Assembly (NCBI GenBank): GCA_031280035.1
Contig: JAITHJ010000016.1
Location: 1-50,466 of the forward strand
From: Spirochaetaceae bacterium
GTDB taxonomy: Bacteria; Spirochaetota; Spirochaetia; Treponematales; Breznakiellaceae
Direction of reading: 5' to 3'
DNA length: 50,466 nucleotides
The position numbers and the translations under genes are program-made. Numbering within the stretch: position 1 is the first letter of the stretch; the number at the start of each line of letters is the position of its first letter. The notes beneath the pieces were generated by a model. It was given only the letters and a program-made list of their open reading frames with translations, had not been told where the DNA came from and ran no database searches. Shown piece by piece: positions 24,750 to 32,949 of the stretch.

Positions 24750-26201
24750 TCAGAGCGAAAACGGCAGGCGGACGATAACCACGCCCGACCCGCCGGCATG
24801 ACCGTTATCGCTCGTGCCTGTCGCGCCGGCGCCGCCGCCGCCTGTTCCCGCCGCGCCGTCATATTTTGTCGCGCCGCCGCCATGAGAGGCCGTCCCGTGT
24901 TTTGACGGAACATTATAGCTGCTATTGCCGCCGCCCGCGCCTGTTGCGCCGCCGCCGCCGTAACCTTTTGGCGCGCCGGAAATGCCGAGCGTTACGCCCG
25001 CGCCGCCATTTCCGGCCATACCGTCTCCGATAGCCGCCGCAGCCGGAGAAGACGCGCCCGCGCCGCCGCCGCCTGTCGCCTTGGCGCTGCCGGCGGCGCC
25101 TGAGGGATTACCTTGTCTCGGCGTAACGTTTTTTGCAGGGCCTGCCGCCGCGACAATCCACGAGCCGCCGCCGCTGCCGCCTTCGCCGCCGGTATGTACG
25201 CCGCTCCCCAAATTGCCGCCGCCGCCCCCGCCGCCGTAAGCAGTCAGCGTTTCGCCTGCCGGCCCGAACTCCGAATTAACGCCTGCGCCGCCGCTCCAAC
25301 CGGCAGTTGTATTCACGCCGCCTTTGCCGGCCTTCACCGCGTATGCGATTTCCGGCAGGAACGTGAAGCTTTCTCCGGCTCTGGTAAAGTTTGCGGGCGA
25401 ATCAACCGGCGGCCGTCCGTAATAGATAACGCCGCCCGCGCCACCGCCCGCCGCCCAGTTGCCGGTCTCGTTATTTATATCGCCGCCGGCGCCGCCGCCT
25501 GCCACAATAAGGAGTTCGCCGTCCCCGCCGCAGTCCTCGTTCACCGTAAAGGTGTACGCGGTCTGCCCGCCGGTATCCGCCGCCGGCTTGTACTCAAACG
25601 TGTGTATTTCATCATGGGTCGCGCCGTCAAACGTAATCTCGCCGCCTTGCGCCATAGTCTTATTCCACAACGTTATCGTATAGACGGACTTCTTCGTTCC
25701 GTCAGCGTTGGATACGGTTACTTTCTTTAGAATCTTTTCTCCAAGTACGGCGGGGATTGGGGCGCAAGGAACGCCGCCGGTTATTTCAACGGAGGACGGG
25801 TCTTCGTCCCCGAGGTCCGCGCCGCCTTCAGGTCCGCCGTCCCAGTCCGTCATCACGACCGAAAAACCTGCCGCCGCCGCCGCGCTTATCACGAAATCCG
25901 CGCCGCCGGTATAATCGTAGCCGGGAACAGCCGCCGTGTAATCCATTATATTGGAAGCAAAGCGCGGCGAAATCAGGTTGTCGCCGCCGGCGCTGACCGA
26001 AAACGCGCTCAAAACGACTCCGGGCGTGGGTTTTCGCGCAGGTTTGGGCGCATCGCCTTCCGATTCGCCGGCAATCGTACAAGCCGCCGCCATCCAAACT
26101 GCCGCCGCGCCAAGGAGCGCGAAAGCCGCCGCGCGGCCCCGCACCGCCCGCTTCGGCGCAGCCGTTCCGTCCGCACATGCGAATTCTTGGTGATTATTCA
26201 T
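24750..26201 (-). CDS. Glycine-rich lipoprotein
   Basis: A 483-residue putative lipoprotein. The basic N-terminus is followed by AAAFALLGAAAVWMAAAC with a lipobox-like AAAC, then a Ser/Glu/Asp spacer. A domain around residues 50-180 has FSVSAGGDNLISPRF and AYTFTV-type strands; the C-terminal ~250 residues are extremely Gly/Ala-rich (LLIVAGGGAGGD, GYGGGGATGAGGG) and end in GGSGVVIVRLPFSL, a common terminus of glycine-rich phage-tail and surface domains. GC content is far above neighbouring genes. The ATG at 26201 has GAGAGGA 6 nt upstream; the frame stays open upstream through repeats, but that extension is not protein-like. It is probably exposed on the cell surface. Confidence 0.7.
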   Translation of the reverse strand: MNNHQEFACADGTAAPKRAVRGRAAAFALLGAAAVWMAAACTIAGESEGDAPKPARKPTPGVVLSAFSVSAGGDNLISPRFASNIMDYTAAVPGYDYTGGADFVISAAAAAGFSVVMTDWDGGPEGGADLGDEDPSSVEITGGVPCAPIPAVLGEKILKKVTVSNADGTKKSVYTITLWNKTMAQGGEITFDGATHDEIHTFEYKPAADTGGQTAYTFTVNEDCGGDGELLIVAGGGAGGDINNETGNWAAGGGAGGVIYYGRPPVDSPANFTRAGESFTFLPEIAYAVKAGKGGVNTTAGWSGGAGVNSEFGPAGETLTAYGGGGGGGNLGSGVHTGGEGGSGGGSWIVAAAGPAKNVTPRQGNPSGAAGSAKATGGGGAGASSPAAAAIGDGMAGNGGAGVTLGISGAPKGYGGGGATGAGGGNSSYNVPSKHGTASHGGGATKYDGAAGTGGGGAGATGTSDNGHAGGSGVVIVRLPFSL

Positions 26202-26335
26202 AGTCAATCCTCTCTTGCTATTAGAAAATATACGCATAGTATCGGTGAAAAGCAGGCGCGTTTCAAGTCTTCGCCGCGCCGCAGATACCGCAGTGGGCGC
26301 GGCTTTCGCGCCGTGCGTATCTGCTGAAAACTTCG

Positions 26336-26464
26336 CCCAGAGATTTGGAAAAATCTCCCGCATCTCGTGAAAAAATCTCCCGCATCTCCTTCTCACGAGA
26401 TGCGCATCTCGTGAGAAGATCTCCCAATGATTTTGCAAAACCGCCCAGTGATTTTGCCGCGCCG
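26336..26464. repeat. 21-22 bp tandem repeats with an embedded 30-bp perfect palindrome
   Basis: Units beginning CCC start at 26336, 26357, 26379, 26423 and 26444 (lengths 21, 22, 44, 21, 21). Two carry CCCGCATCTC and two carry CCCARTGATTTTGC. Inside the double-length unit, 26389-26418 is a perfect palindrome whose half is CTTCTCACGAGATGC; the same CATCTCGTGA word recurs at 26361-26370. The palindrome could fold into a strong cruciform or hairpin. There is no T tract, so it is not a usual terminator. Confidence 0.75.
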
Positions 26465-26491
26465 TGCGGCGAGCCGAAGACCGCCTACACA

Positions 26492-26613
26492 GCGCGCGTG
26501 TAAAAAGCGGCGTGCGGTCAGCGGGCGGCCGTGGCTTGTGATGACGCGCGCTTTGGCGTGGCCGTACTTGACGCACGCCGATGCCGCCCGCACGCCGCTT
26601 TTCACACGCGCGC
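26492..26613. repeat. 26-bp near-perfect inverted repeat, 122 bp overall
   Basis: The left arm 26492-26517 (starting GCGCGCGTGTAAAAAGCGGC) and right arm 26588-26613 are reverse complements at 25 of 26 positions, separated by 70 bp. Weaker complementarity continues outside the arms (GAAGACCGCC against GCCGTCTTC). No transposase and no clear target-site duplication is visible. It could be a MITE-like remnant or an RNA-forming hairpin. Confidence 0.65.
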
Positions 26614-26660
26614 CCCGCCGTCTTCCCGCGCCGCCGTGCGATGCCGCCATTCGCCCCAGA

Positions 26661-26751
26661 CTTCCGGCCATTCTTCCCTGACAACTGATAACCGGCAACT
26701 GACAACTGTCCACTGTCCACTGCCCACTACCCATTCTTCCCTGAAATCTGG
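26661..26751. repeat. 7-bp tandem (heptamer) array
   Basis: From 26661 the sequence divides into consecutive heptamers: CTTCCGG, CCATTCT, TCCCTGA, CAACTGA, TAACCGG, CAACTGA, CAACTGT, CCACTGT, CCACTGC, CCACTAC, CCATTCT, TCCCTGA, AATCTGG. The 14-mer CCATTCTTCCCTGA occurs twice, exactly 63 bp (nine units) apart. It resembles the heptanucleotide STRR arrays described in cyanobacteria, from memory. Confidence 0.75.
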
Positions 26752-26834
26752 AATTGCAAATTCCTGCGCATAATGATACGATAGCGGCGGACGGCGGGTT
26801 TGCCGCTCGGCGTTGAATTATAAAAGGAGTTTTT

Positions 26835-28115
26835 ATGAGTGATGTAAAGAACAAGGGTTTTTTAGGCTGGTATTTTAACTGTAATCTGCTCTACCGGATT
26901 CTGACGGGGCTGGTAATCGGCGCGGTTCTGGGGCTGGTTTTTAAGGAAGAAATACTATGGATTTCGCCTTTCGGCGATTTATTCGTCCGGCTGCTCAAAA
27001 TGGTTATGATGCCGATTATTCTTTCTACGATGATAACCGGAGCTTCCTCGGTCAGTCCGGCGAATCTTGGCAGAGTCGGTGTCCGAATCGTTGCAATCTA
27101 TATGCTAACGTCGGTATTCGCCGTGCTTATCGGTTTAGGGATGGGCTTTCTGTTTCATCCCGCGGCGGAACTGTCGAATTACGCTGACGCTGCGGAACAG
27201 GCGGCGCAGACTCCCTCTGTCGTCAAAACGCTGCTCGCTATCGTTCCGGCGAACTTTGCGGACGCCGTGGTTAAAGAATCGATACTCGCCGTAATCTTCT
27301 TCGCGCTCGCGTTCGGCATAAGTCTCTCGTTTCTTCGCATCTCGGACAACGAGCGGATAAAAAACGCCGCCGATACGTTGTTCCACGTCTTCGAAGCGGT
27401 CTCTGAGGCGATGATGCTGCTGGTGCGCGGCGTCATGGAATACGCCCCTATCGGCGTACTGGCTCTCGTGGCGACCGTCTTTGCAACAAACGGCTCCAAA
27501 GCGATAGGTTCGCTCGGCATGGTAATTGCCGCGGCCTTTACCGGCTACGCGATTCATATCATCATCGTATACTTCGGCATCATAAAACTTTCAGGTTTAA
27601 GTCTGCGCCGGTTCATAAAAGAAGCGAAAAACCCATTCATCACAGGATTCGTAACAAGAAGCTCCAACGGCACGCTGCCCGTTACCATACAAGCGGCAAA
27701 CAACCTCGGCATTCCGCGCGAGGTATACTCGTTTTCACTGCCGCTGGGCGCGACAATCAATATGGACGGCACGGCGGTGTATCAGGGCGTCTGCGCGACG
27801 TTCATCGCGCTCTCCGTCTGGGGACACGGCTTCTCTCCCGAACAAATGGGCGTCATCGTACTGACCGCTTCCCTCGCGTCAATCGGAACAGCCGGCCTTC
27901 CGGGCGCCGGCGTTATCATGCTCTTGATGGTTCTTGACTCCGTTGGCATTCCGATTACCTCAGGAAGCATGGCCGCCGGCGCGTACGCAATGATTCTCGG
28001 CATTGACGCAATCCTCGACATGGGACGAACCGCCCTGAACGTTACCGGAGACCTCACCTCCACAGCCGTAGTCGCAAAAAGCATGAAGCTGCTCGGCCCA
28101 GACAAACAAACATAG
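26835..28115 (+). CDS. Sodium/proton:dicarboxylate or glutamate symporter (DAACS family)
   Basis: A 426-residue membrane transporter of the GltPh/EAAT fold. Visible elements are the first re-entrant hairpin RSSNGTLPV (in place of the usual TSSSAATLP), the TM7 motif NMDGTA, the second hairpin ASIGTAGLPGAGV, and TM8 DMGRTALNVTGD. The TM8 Asp, Arg, Thr and Asn correspond to D394, R397, T398 and N401 of GltPh. The Arg indicates an acidic substrate such as glutamate, aspartate or a C4-dicarboxylate. AAAGGAG precedes the ATG. With gdhA across the repeat block it suggests glutamate uptake, though the hairpin-1 change could shift substrate preference. The coupling ion cannot be read directly. Confidence 0.9.
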   Translation: MSDVKNKGFLGWYFNCNLLYRILTGLVIGAVLGLVFKEEILWISPFGDLFVRLLKMVMMPIILSTMITGASSVSPANLGRVGVRIVAIYMLTSVFAVLIGLGMGFLFHPAAELSNYADAAEQAAQTPSVVKTLLAIVPANFADAVVKESILAVIFFALAFGISLSFLRISDNERIKNAADTLFHVFEAVSEAMMLLVRGVMEYAPIGVLALVATVFATNGSKAIGSLGMVIAAAFTGYAIHIIIVYFGIIKLSGLSLRRFIKEAKNPFITGFVTRSSNGTLPVTIQAANNLGIPREVYSFSLPLGATINMDGTAVYQGVCATFIALSVWGHGFSPEQMGVIVLTASLASIGTAGLPGAGVIMLLMVLDSVGIPITSGSMAAGAYAMILGIDAILDMGRTALNVTGDLTSTAVVAKSMKLLGPDKQT

Positions 28116-28124
28116 CGTACAAAG

Positions 28125-28178
28125 CCACAGGCGCGTTTCAATCCGGCGGCGGGCGCGCTCCCCGGAACGCGCCTGTGG
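28125..28178. repeat. 13-bp perfect inverted repeat after the symporter gene
   Basis: CCACAGGCGCGTT (28125-28137) and AACGCGCCTGTGG (28166-28178) are perfect complements around a GC-rich 28-nt loop. There is no following T run, so this is either a Rho-type or mRNA-protecting hairpin, or a REP-like element. Confidence 0.6.
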
Positions 28179-28221
28179 AATACGCCTTTGAGATAATCTT
28201 AAGAAAGCCGCCCGCCCCCTC

Positions 28222-28250
28222 TTGACAACGCCCCCCCGTTAAAATAAAGT
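28222..28250 (+). promoter_or_regulatory. Promoter directly upstream of the 28260 gene (leaderless arrangement)
   Basis: TTGACA at 28222-28227, 17-nt spacer, TAAAGT at 28245-28250. The ATG follows only 9 nt after the -10, with no Shine-Dalgarno, so the leader would be about 3 nt. Confidence 0.6.
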
Positions 28251-28259
28251 ACCCGCACT

Positions 28260-29621
28260 ATGAAAAAACTAAAGATATTGATGCTCTTATCAGCATTGTG
28301 TTTGCCGGCAACCCTGCTTTATTCTCAGGCAGATGCCGCTAAGGAGTCCAAAACCGAAGAAACCGGTGAGGACGCAAAGAAAAAGGAGTCCTCTTTCAAA
28401 TGGCCGTCTTTCATGACGACTGAAGGCGCGGACGTTTCAACGGGATTTAGGCGGCAGCGTCTCTTTGAATTGAGTTTTTCCCAAGTCGATCTGGGAATCT
28501 CCAATTCGTGGTTCGGCATATCTGAGCTAATGGATGTGGCCGGCGGCATAACCGGCACCAGCGACAAAGAGTTCAGCATAGATACCTACCTGAAGCGAGG
28601 CGATTTATCTTTCGAGCTTGGTATTTTTGTAAATCCCGTAAGCGTAAGAACACGAATAGGAAGCCTTATCACGCTTGATTTGGGTACAAGTTTCGATTCA
28701 AACATATACTTTCATACGTCCGATGACACAATCAGCTCACTCAAGAAAATGACTGAACTGGGCAATAGCCTCAGCGAATTCAGTTCGCTTGGCAGCTTAA
28801 AAGGCGACTTCATCGTAGCGGCAAGCGCGTTCGGCGCAATAACCGCCGGCGTTGAAAAGAAATTCCTCAACGATAAGCTCTGGGTAAGAGCGGCGCCTTC
28901 CGCATACGTACCTGTCCTTTATATGCCCAAAGACGACAGCAAACTGGAGGGAGGTTATACTGACGGCAGAAAATGGTATGAGCTTAAAGGAAGCGCTAAT
29001 ATGGAAGCGTGGTACGCAGACCTCAGCAATATGGCCGCCGGTCTTGACCTTGCGCTCGAAGGCCGTTATGCACTATGGCCTGTATTTGATGCGGGCGCGT
29101 CTGTCGAGAATATTCCCGTTGTTCCGGCCTTTATGCACAAACGAAAAGGATACGAACTTACCGTAGATTTCAAGCTGCCCAATCCAGACCCCGTCGTCTG
29201 GGGTCCAACGCCGCCGGATCCCGGTAGTATAACAATGGATTACTCGTTTAAGGACAAAGACGGCCATGATGCAAAAAAAGCTGTTTTACGTCCGACACGG
29301 TTTAATTTTTATGGAATAGTAAAGCCGTTCAAAAGCAAATTCGTAATTATAAGGCCGGACGTTGGCTTCTCGGTCAATACGGTTGCCGCCGCCGCTACTT
29401 TTAACTGGGGGCTTGGAGGGCAAGTCAACCTGCCGTTGATTCTTTCGGTAGCCGCAGGCACCAAACTCTTTGAAGAAGTCTGGAGCAATTATCTCTCGCT
29501 GATATTTGATCTGGGCCTATTTGAAGTCGATGTAGGCGCTGCATTACGCGGCACTACCTTTGTCAGCAGTTGGGTGGGCAGAGGCGCAGAATTCTCTGTA
29601 GGATTCAAAAGCGGCTTGTAA
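28260..29621 (+). CDS. Predicted outer-membrane beta-barrel protein
   Basis: A 453-residue exported protein. The signal peptide MKKLKILMLLSALCLPATLL has cleavage near YSQA. A charged linker (KESKTEETGEDAKKKESS) follows, and then alternating amphipathic strands over the whole length (FELSFSQVDLGIS, SLITLDLGTSFDSNIYF, FEVDVGAALRGTTFV). The last strand ends GAEFSVGFKSGL rather than in a C-terminal Phe. The pattern fits a treponemal outer-membrane barrel or porin-like protein, but no named family is recognised. It is monocistronic, with its own promoter at 28222 and a terminator at 29641. The reading frame begins within a few bases of the predicted transcript start. Confidence 0.65.
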   Translation: MKKLKILMLLSALCLPATLLYSQADAAKESKTEETGEDAKKKESSFKWPSFMTTEGADVSTGFRRQRLFELSFSQVDLGISNSWFGISELMDVAGGITGTSDKEFSIDTYLKRGDLSFELGIFVNPVSVRTRIGSLITLDLGTSFDSNIYFHTSDDTISSLKKMTELGNSLSEFSSLGSLKGDFIVAASAFGAITAGVEKKFLNDKLWVRAAPSAYVPVLYMPKDDSKLEGGYTDGRKWYELKGSANMEAWYADLSNMAAGLDLALEGRYALWPVFDAGASVENIPVVPAFMHKRKGYELTVDFKLPNPDPVVWGPTPPDPGSITMDYSFKDKDGHDAKKAVLRPTRFNFYGIVKPFKSKFVIIRPDVGFSVNTVAAAATFNWGLGGQVNLPLILSVAAGTKLFEEVWSNYLSLIFDLGLFEVDVGAALRGTTFVSSWVGRGAEFSVGFKSGL

Positions 29622-29640
29622 ACGCATATCCAAAAAACCA

Positions 29641-29672
29641 AAAAAAATCCCGCTTTTTGCGGGATTTTTTTT
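29641..29672. terminator. Bidirectional intrinsic terminator
   Basis: The stem ATCCCGC (29647-29653)/GCGGGAT (29659-29665) has a TTTTT loop, with runs of A before and T after. It serves the barrel gene on the plus strand and the small lipoprotein gene on the minus strand. Confidence 0.85.
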
Positions 29673-29684
29673 AACGGTTTTATT

Positions 29685-30044
29685 TTAGAACGGTTCTAAT
29701 AATGGATCGCCGGCAAAATAAGAAGACGCTTTAAAATTTTGTCTGTTATTGAATATCATAAAATCAACAACCTGAGAACGCTTTTTTCCGTAAGTTACCG
29801 AAACCGAATGTCTGCCATTGGAAAGCCTCCATCCAAATTTCCCGCCGGGCGGAAGTTTACCGCGTTTTCGTCCATCAACAAAAACATACATTGACCCGGA
29901 TAAACCATCAATTCTGGTAACAATTACCGCGCTAATGTTGCTGTTTTCAAACAAGTCCCCGCCTCCTGCTGAAGAACAATCACTCAGCAAGAAAACAAAA
30001 AACAAACTCAATACCGCAATAAACGGCAATTTCTTTAACACCAC
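29685..30044 (-). CDS. Small lipoprotein with PEGA-like domain
   Basis: A 119-residue exported protein. The hydrophobic signal FIAVLSLFFVFLL is followed by SDCSS, a relaxed spirochaetal lipobox with the modified Cys near residue 23. The mature part has a single ~70-residue beta domain with MYVFVDGRKRGKLPPGGK and GRHSVSVTYGKK, which resembles a PEGA repeat (surface-layer-associated beta-sandwich). It starts at GTG 30044, with AAGAGG upstream. It lies 78 nt downstream of efp, in the same direction, so the two may be co-transcribed. Function unknown. Confidence 0.65.
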   Translation of the reverse strand: MVLKKLPFIAVLSLFFVFLLSDCSSAGGGDLFENSNISAVIVTRIDGLSGSMYVFVDGRKRGKLPPGGKFGWRLSNGRHSVSVTYGKKRSQVVDFMIFNNRQNFKASSYFAGDPLLEPF

Positions 30045-30122
30045 CGAACCTCTTTATTAAAATAACATTATTCAATTTTCGGCATTCTTTACCAAAAACT
30101 GTAAAAAACAGACTTGAACCCG

Positions 30123-30686
30123 TTAGGTATTTACACGCTCAACATATTCATTGGTTTCTGTATTGACAAGAATCTTTTCGCCCTGTTTTATAAAAAGCGG
30201 TACGCGCACAACAAGCCCCGTTTCTGTTGTAACGGGTTTTGTCGCGCCGGAGACCGTATCGCCTTTTACATAATTTTCGCTTTCAGCAACGGTAAAAACC
30301 ACTTTATACGGTATCTTAATATCAATAACCTTATCTTCCCAAATAGTAAGTTCGTAATTATGTTCTTCCTGAAGATAAAGCTTTTTATCTTCCATGTCCG
30401 CTATAAGCACTTCATATTGATCATAAGACTCGTTGTCCATAAAATGATACGCATTTTGGTCGGCGTATTGATACTGACACACCCGCATATCAACCTGAGC
30501 ATCCTCAACTTCTTGCTGAGTAGGTATTGTCAAATTTAAAACCGAACCGTCTTTTATACTTTTCATCTTGACACGCGCAATAGCCGTTCCTTTACCCGGT
30601 GTATGAAATTCCCGTTCTACAACAAGAAAGGGCTGTCCCTTTTGCAGTAAACACGTTCCTTTTACAATATCAACGCCTCGAATCAT
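30123..30686 (-). CDS. efp: Elongation factor P
   Basis: A 187-residue, three-domain protein of normal EF-P length. The N-terminal KOW-like domain carries the loop HTPGKGTA with Lys32, the residue that is beta-lysylated or otherwise modified in many bacteria. The OB domains contain the IPTQQEVEDAQVD, YQYADQNAYHFMDNE and GLVVRVPLFIKQGEKI segments, the last being the C-terminal signature. EF-P rescues ribosomes stalled on poly-proline. GAGGA precedes the ATG. No EpmA/B-type modification gene is in the window. Confidence 0.95.
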   Translation of the reverse strand: MIRGVDIVKGTCLLQKGQPFLVVEREFHTPGKGTAIARVKMKSIKDGSVLNLTIPTQQEVEDAQVDMRVCQYQYADQNAYHFMDNESYDQYEVLIADMEDKKLYLQEEHNYELTIWEDKVIDIKIPYKVVFTVAESENYVKGDTVSGATKPVTTETGLVVRVPLFIKQGEKILVNTETNEYVERVNT

Positions 30687-30765
30687 ATTTTCCTCGCTTG
30701 CTATTGATATAACTTTTCAATTACTTTGTCAAGACAGACTCTAAACGAACTCTAACAAAGGCTGT

Positions 30766-30793
30766 TGACTATAACGCGCTTGAGGCTTAATAT
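30766..30793 (+). promoter_or_regulatory. fliM promoter ending 6 nt before the ATG (leaderless)
   Basis: TTGACT at 30766-30771, 16-nt spacer, TAATAT at 30788-30793. The fliM ATG is at 30800, the position where transcription should begin. No Shine-Dalgarno is present. Confidence 0.6.
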
Positions 30794-30799
30794 AAGAGT

Positions 30800-31831
30800 A
30801 TGACTGAAGTTCTTTCGCAGGATGAAATAGACCAGCTTTTAACCGCGATAAATGCGGGTGAAACAGAGACCGAGGAATTTAAACCCGCGGCTGATACTCG
30901 CAAGATAAAAATATACGACTTCAAACGGCCTGATAAGTTCTCGAAAGAACAAATCCGCACCGTTCAAATTATGCATGAAACTTTTGCGCGCCTTACTACA
31001 ACAGCGCTCTCGGCTAATTTGCGGAGCATGGTACACGTTCATGTCGCATCCGTAGACCAGCTTACTTACGAGGAATTTATACGCTCTATTCCTACGCCGA
31101 CAACGCTGGCCATTATCAACATGGATCCATTAAAAGGCAACTCCGTTCTGGAAATTGATCCGGCAATAACGTTTTCCATTATTGACAGGCTTTTTGGCGG
31201 TACAGGCGAGGGAACAAAAACCCAGCACGAACTTACCGATATTGAACAATCGGTAATGGAAGGCATCATCGTGCGTATTCTTGGTAATATGAGAGAAGCA
31301 TGGGCGCAGGTTATTGATCTTCGACCGCGTCTTGGGCAAATCGACACGAATCCTCAATTTGCCCAGATTGTACCGCCGACAGAAATGGTCGTGCTCGTTA
31401 CACTGGAAACTAAAGTTGGTGAAGTCGAAGGCATGATGAATTTCTGTATTCCCTATCTTACTATTGAGCCAATTATTGGCAAGCTTTCGGCGCAGTTCTG
31501 GTATTCATCGGCACGACAGACGGCAAACACTGAAAACTTGAATGTACTCAAGGATAAACTCTACACTGTCGATGTAAACGTAACAGCAGAGATTGGGAAA
31601 ATACAAGTTCCTGTACGCGACGTGCTTGCGCTCAGGGCGGGAGATGTGGTTCAATTATATAATGTACGAGTCGGAGACCCGTTCTCTGTAAATGTTGGTA
31701 GTAAGCCAAAATTTCTATGCCGGCCCGGTGTTGTCGGCAAGAAAATGGCTGTTCAAATAATAAAAAAAATGGCGGACATCGAGCAAGAAGACATCGAAGA
31801 GTTCGTTGCTGAAGGGGAGGAATTATTATGA
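30800..31831 (+). CDS. fliM: Flagellar motor switch protein FliM
   Basis: A 343-residue C-ring protein. The N-terminal EVLSQDEIDQLLTAI is the CheY-P binding peptide. The CheC-like middle domain includes MDPLKGNSVLEIDPAITF, IIDRLFGGTGEG and LRPRLGQIDTNPQFAQIVPP. The C-terminal SpoA domain (about 255-330) has LYTVDVNVTAEIGKIQVPVRD and LRAGDVVQL. It transmits CheY-P signals to motor direction. It overlaps fliY by 4 nt. Its own promoter sits immediately before the start codon. Confidence 0.96.
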   Translation: MTEVLSQDEIDQLLTAINAGETETEEFKPAADTRKIKIYDFKRPDKFSKEQIRTVQIMHETFARLTTTALSANLRSMVHVHVASVDQLTYEEFIRSIPTPTTLAIINMDPLKGNSVLEIDPAITFSIIDRLFGGTGEGTKTQHELTDIEQSVMEGIIVRILGNMREAWAQVIDLRPRLGQIDTNPQFAQIVPPTEMVVLVTLETKVGEVEGMMNFCIPYLTIEPIIGKLSAQFWYSSARQTANTENLNVLKDKLYTVDVNVTAEIGKIQVPVRDVLALRAGDVVQLYNVRVGDPFSVNVGSKPKFLCRPGVVGKKMAVQIIKKMADIEQEDIEEFVAEGEELL

Positions 31832-32880
31832 GTGACGGCGCTCTTTCTCAGGCCGAAATCGACGCGCTGCTATCCGGCGGTAGTTCAGGAGGCGGCGGGG
31901 CTGCTCCAACAAACGGTAATGGAGCAAAAGTAATAGAAGGATTTCTTACCAGTACGGTAGATTCTCTTTCATCGAATCTTTCAATGATGACCGGTGGAAC
32001 GGTAACGTTTTCCGCGCCGGTAGTCAAAAGCACTGACCGCGATACTTTTTTAGGCGAATTGCCTGATACGGTAACCGCAATAAAAATCGATTTTACGGCA
32101 GGTTTTCCCGGTGAACATTGTTTCTTGATGCCGGAAGAATTTGCCAAAGGCATTGCCAGCCTTATGAATAAAGAAGAAAACATAACTTTAGATGAGATGG
32201 CAATGTCTGTAATTGGTGAAGTTGTTTCACAAATATCCGGTACACTGATTACCGCGCTTACAAATAAAACAGGGAATAAATCTATAGCGGTAAATCCACC
32301 GGAAGCGGCCAATTTACCAAAAGCCGCTGCGGCATTGCCGGCAACTATGGCTGTTGCCGCTTATAAAATTAACCTTGGCGAGGCTGAACATACAGTCTGG
32401 GAAGTATTTGGTCCGGCTGTTTCAACAGGTATAATACAGGCGCTGTCATCTACACCCTCTGGGGGAAGCGCAGGAGCAGGCATGGGCATTCCGCCGCTTA
32501 GTTCGATGGGAGGCATGGTCGGCGGTCAGGGCAGCATAATGAGCGGCGTAAATGCAACAACTCCCAATATGCAATCAGTCCAGTTCCCAAATCTAAACAG
32601 CACCATGACGCCTCATGAACAGGGAAATATCGGTCTTTTAATGGATGTATTCATGGAAATGACCGTCGAACTTGGCAGGACGCGCAAACTTATAAAAGAA
32701 ATTTTACTTATGGGTGAAGGCACAATTATAGAGCTAGATAAACTTGCGGGTGAACCTGTTGACATACTTGTAAACCATAAGCTCATTGCCAAAGGTGAAG
32801 TTGTTGTTATTGATGAAAATTTTGGTGTGCGTGTAACGGAAATCGTCTCTCCAGCGGAACGTATGCCTAATATGAGCTGA
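31828..32880 (+). CDS. fliY: Flagellar motor switch protein FliY (CheC-like plus FliN domain)
   Basis: A 350-residue protein. It has a FliM-like N-terminal peptide (ALSQAEIDALLSGG), a CheC-like domain with a single recognisable phosphatase-like helix (NITLDEMAMSVIGEVVSQIS), a flexible Gly/Met/Ser linker (about 205-260), and a C-terminal FliN/SpoA domain (GNIGLLMDVFMEMTVELGRT to VRVTEIVSPAERM). Spirochaetes and Bacillus use FliY where enterics use FliN. The usual CheC Asn is Gln here (VVSQIS), so phosphatase activity is uncertain. The ATG overlaps the fliM stop; a bidirectional terminator follows. Confidence 0.93.
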   Translation: MSDGALSQAEIDALLSGGSSGGGGAAPTNGNGAKVIEGFLTSTVDSLSSNLSMMTGGTVTFSAPVVKSTDRDTFLGELPDTVTAIKIDFTAGFPGEHCFLMPEEFAKGIASLMNKEENITLDEMAMSVIGEVVSQISGTLITALTNKTGNKSIAVNPPEAANLPKAAAALPATMAVAAYKINLGEAEHTVWEVFGPAVSTGIIQALSSTPSGGSAGAGMGIPPLSSMGGMVGGQGSIMSGVNATTPNMQSVQFPNLNSTMTPHEQGNIGLLMDVFMEMTVELGRTRKLIKEILLMGEGTIIELDKLAGEPVDILVNHKLIAKGEVVVIDENFGVRVTEIVSPAERMPNMS

Positions 32881-32910
32881 TTTTCTCTTTTGTTTTATTG
32901 TTACGCACAT

Positions 32911-32942
32911 AAAAAAAACCGCCATCTTGGCGGTTTTTTTTA
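32911..32942. terminator. Bidirectional intrinsic terminator between fliY and flaA
   Basis: AACCGCC (32917-32923)/GGCGGTT (32929-32935), with A8 before and T8 after the stem. Confidence 0.85.
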
Positions 32943-32949
32943 TGTTGTT

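Noticed and set aside
24982-26193. Several long plus-strand frames opposite the lipoprotein gene
   Set aside because: They are Pro/Ala/Arg-rich mirror images of Gly codons in very GC-rich DNA, with no domains or ribosome binding sites.
26202-26720. N-terminal extension of the glycine-rich lipoprotein up to 26720
   Set aside because: It would place the signal peptide in the middle, and the extension is translated from repeat arrays and inverted repeats; the ATG at 26201 has its own ribosome binding site.
27135-28141. Minus-strand frames opposite the symporter gene
   Set aside because: They are antisense shadows of a clear membrane-transporter gene with no motifs.
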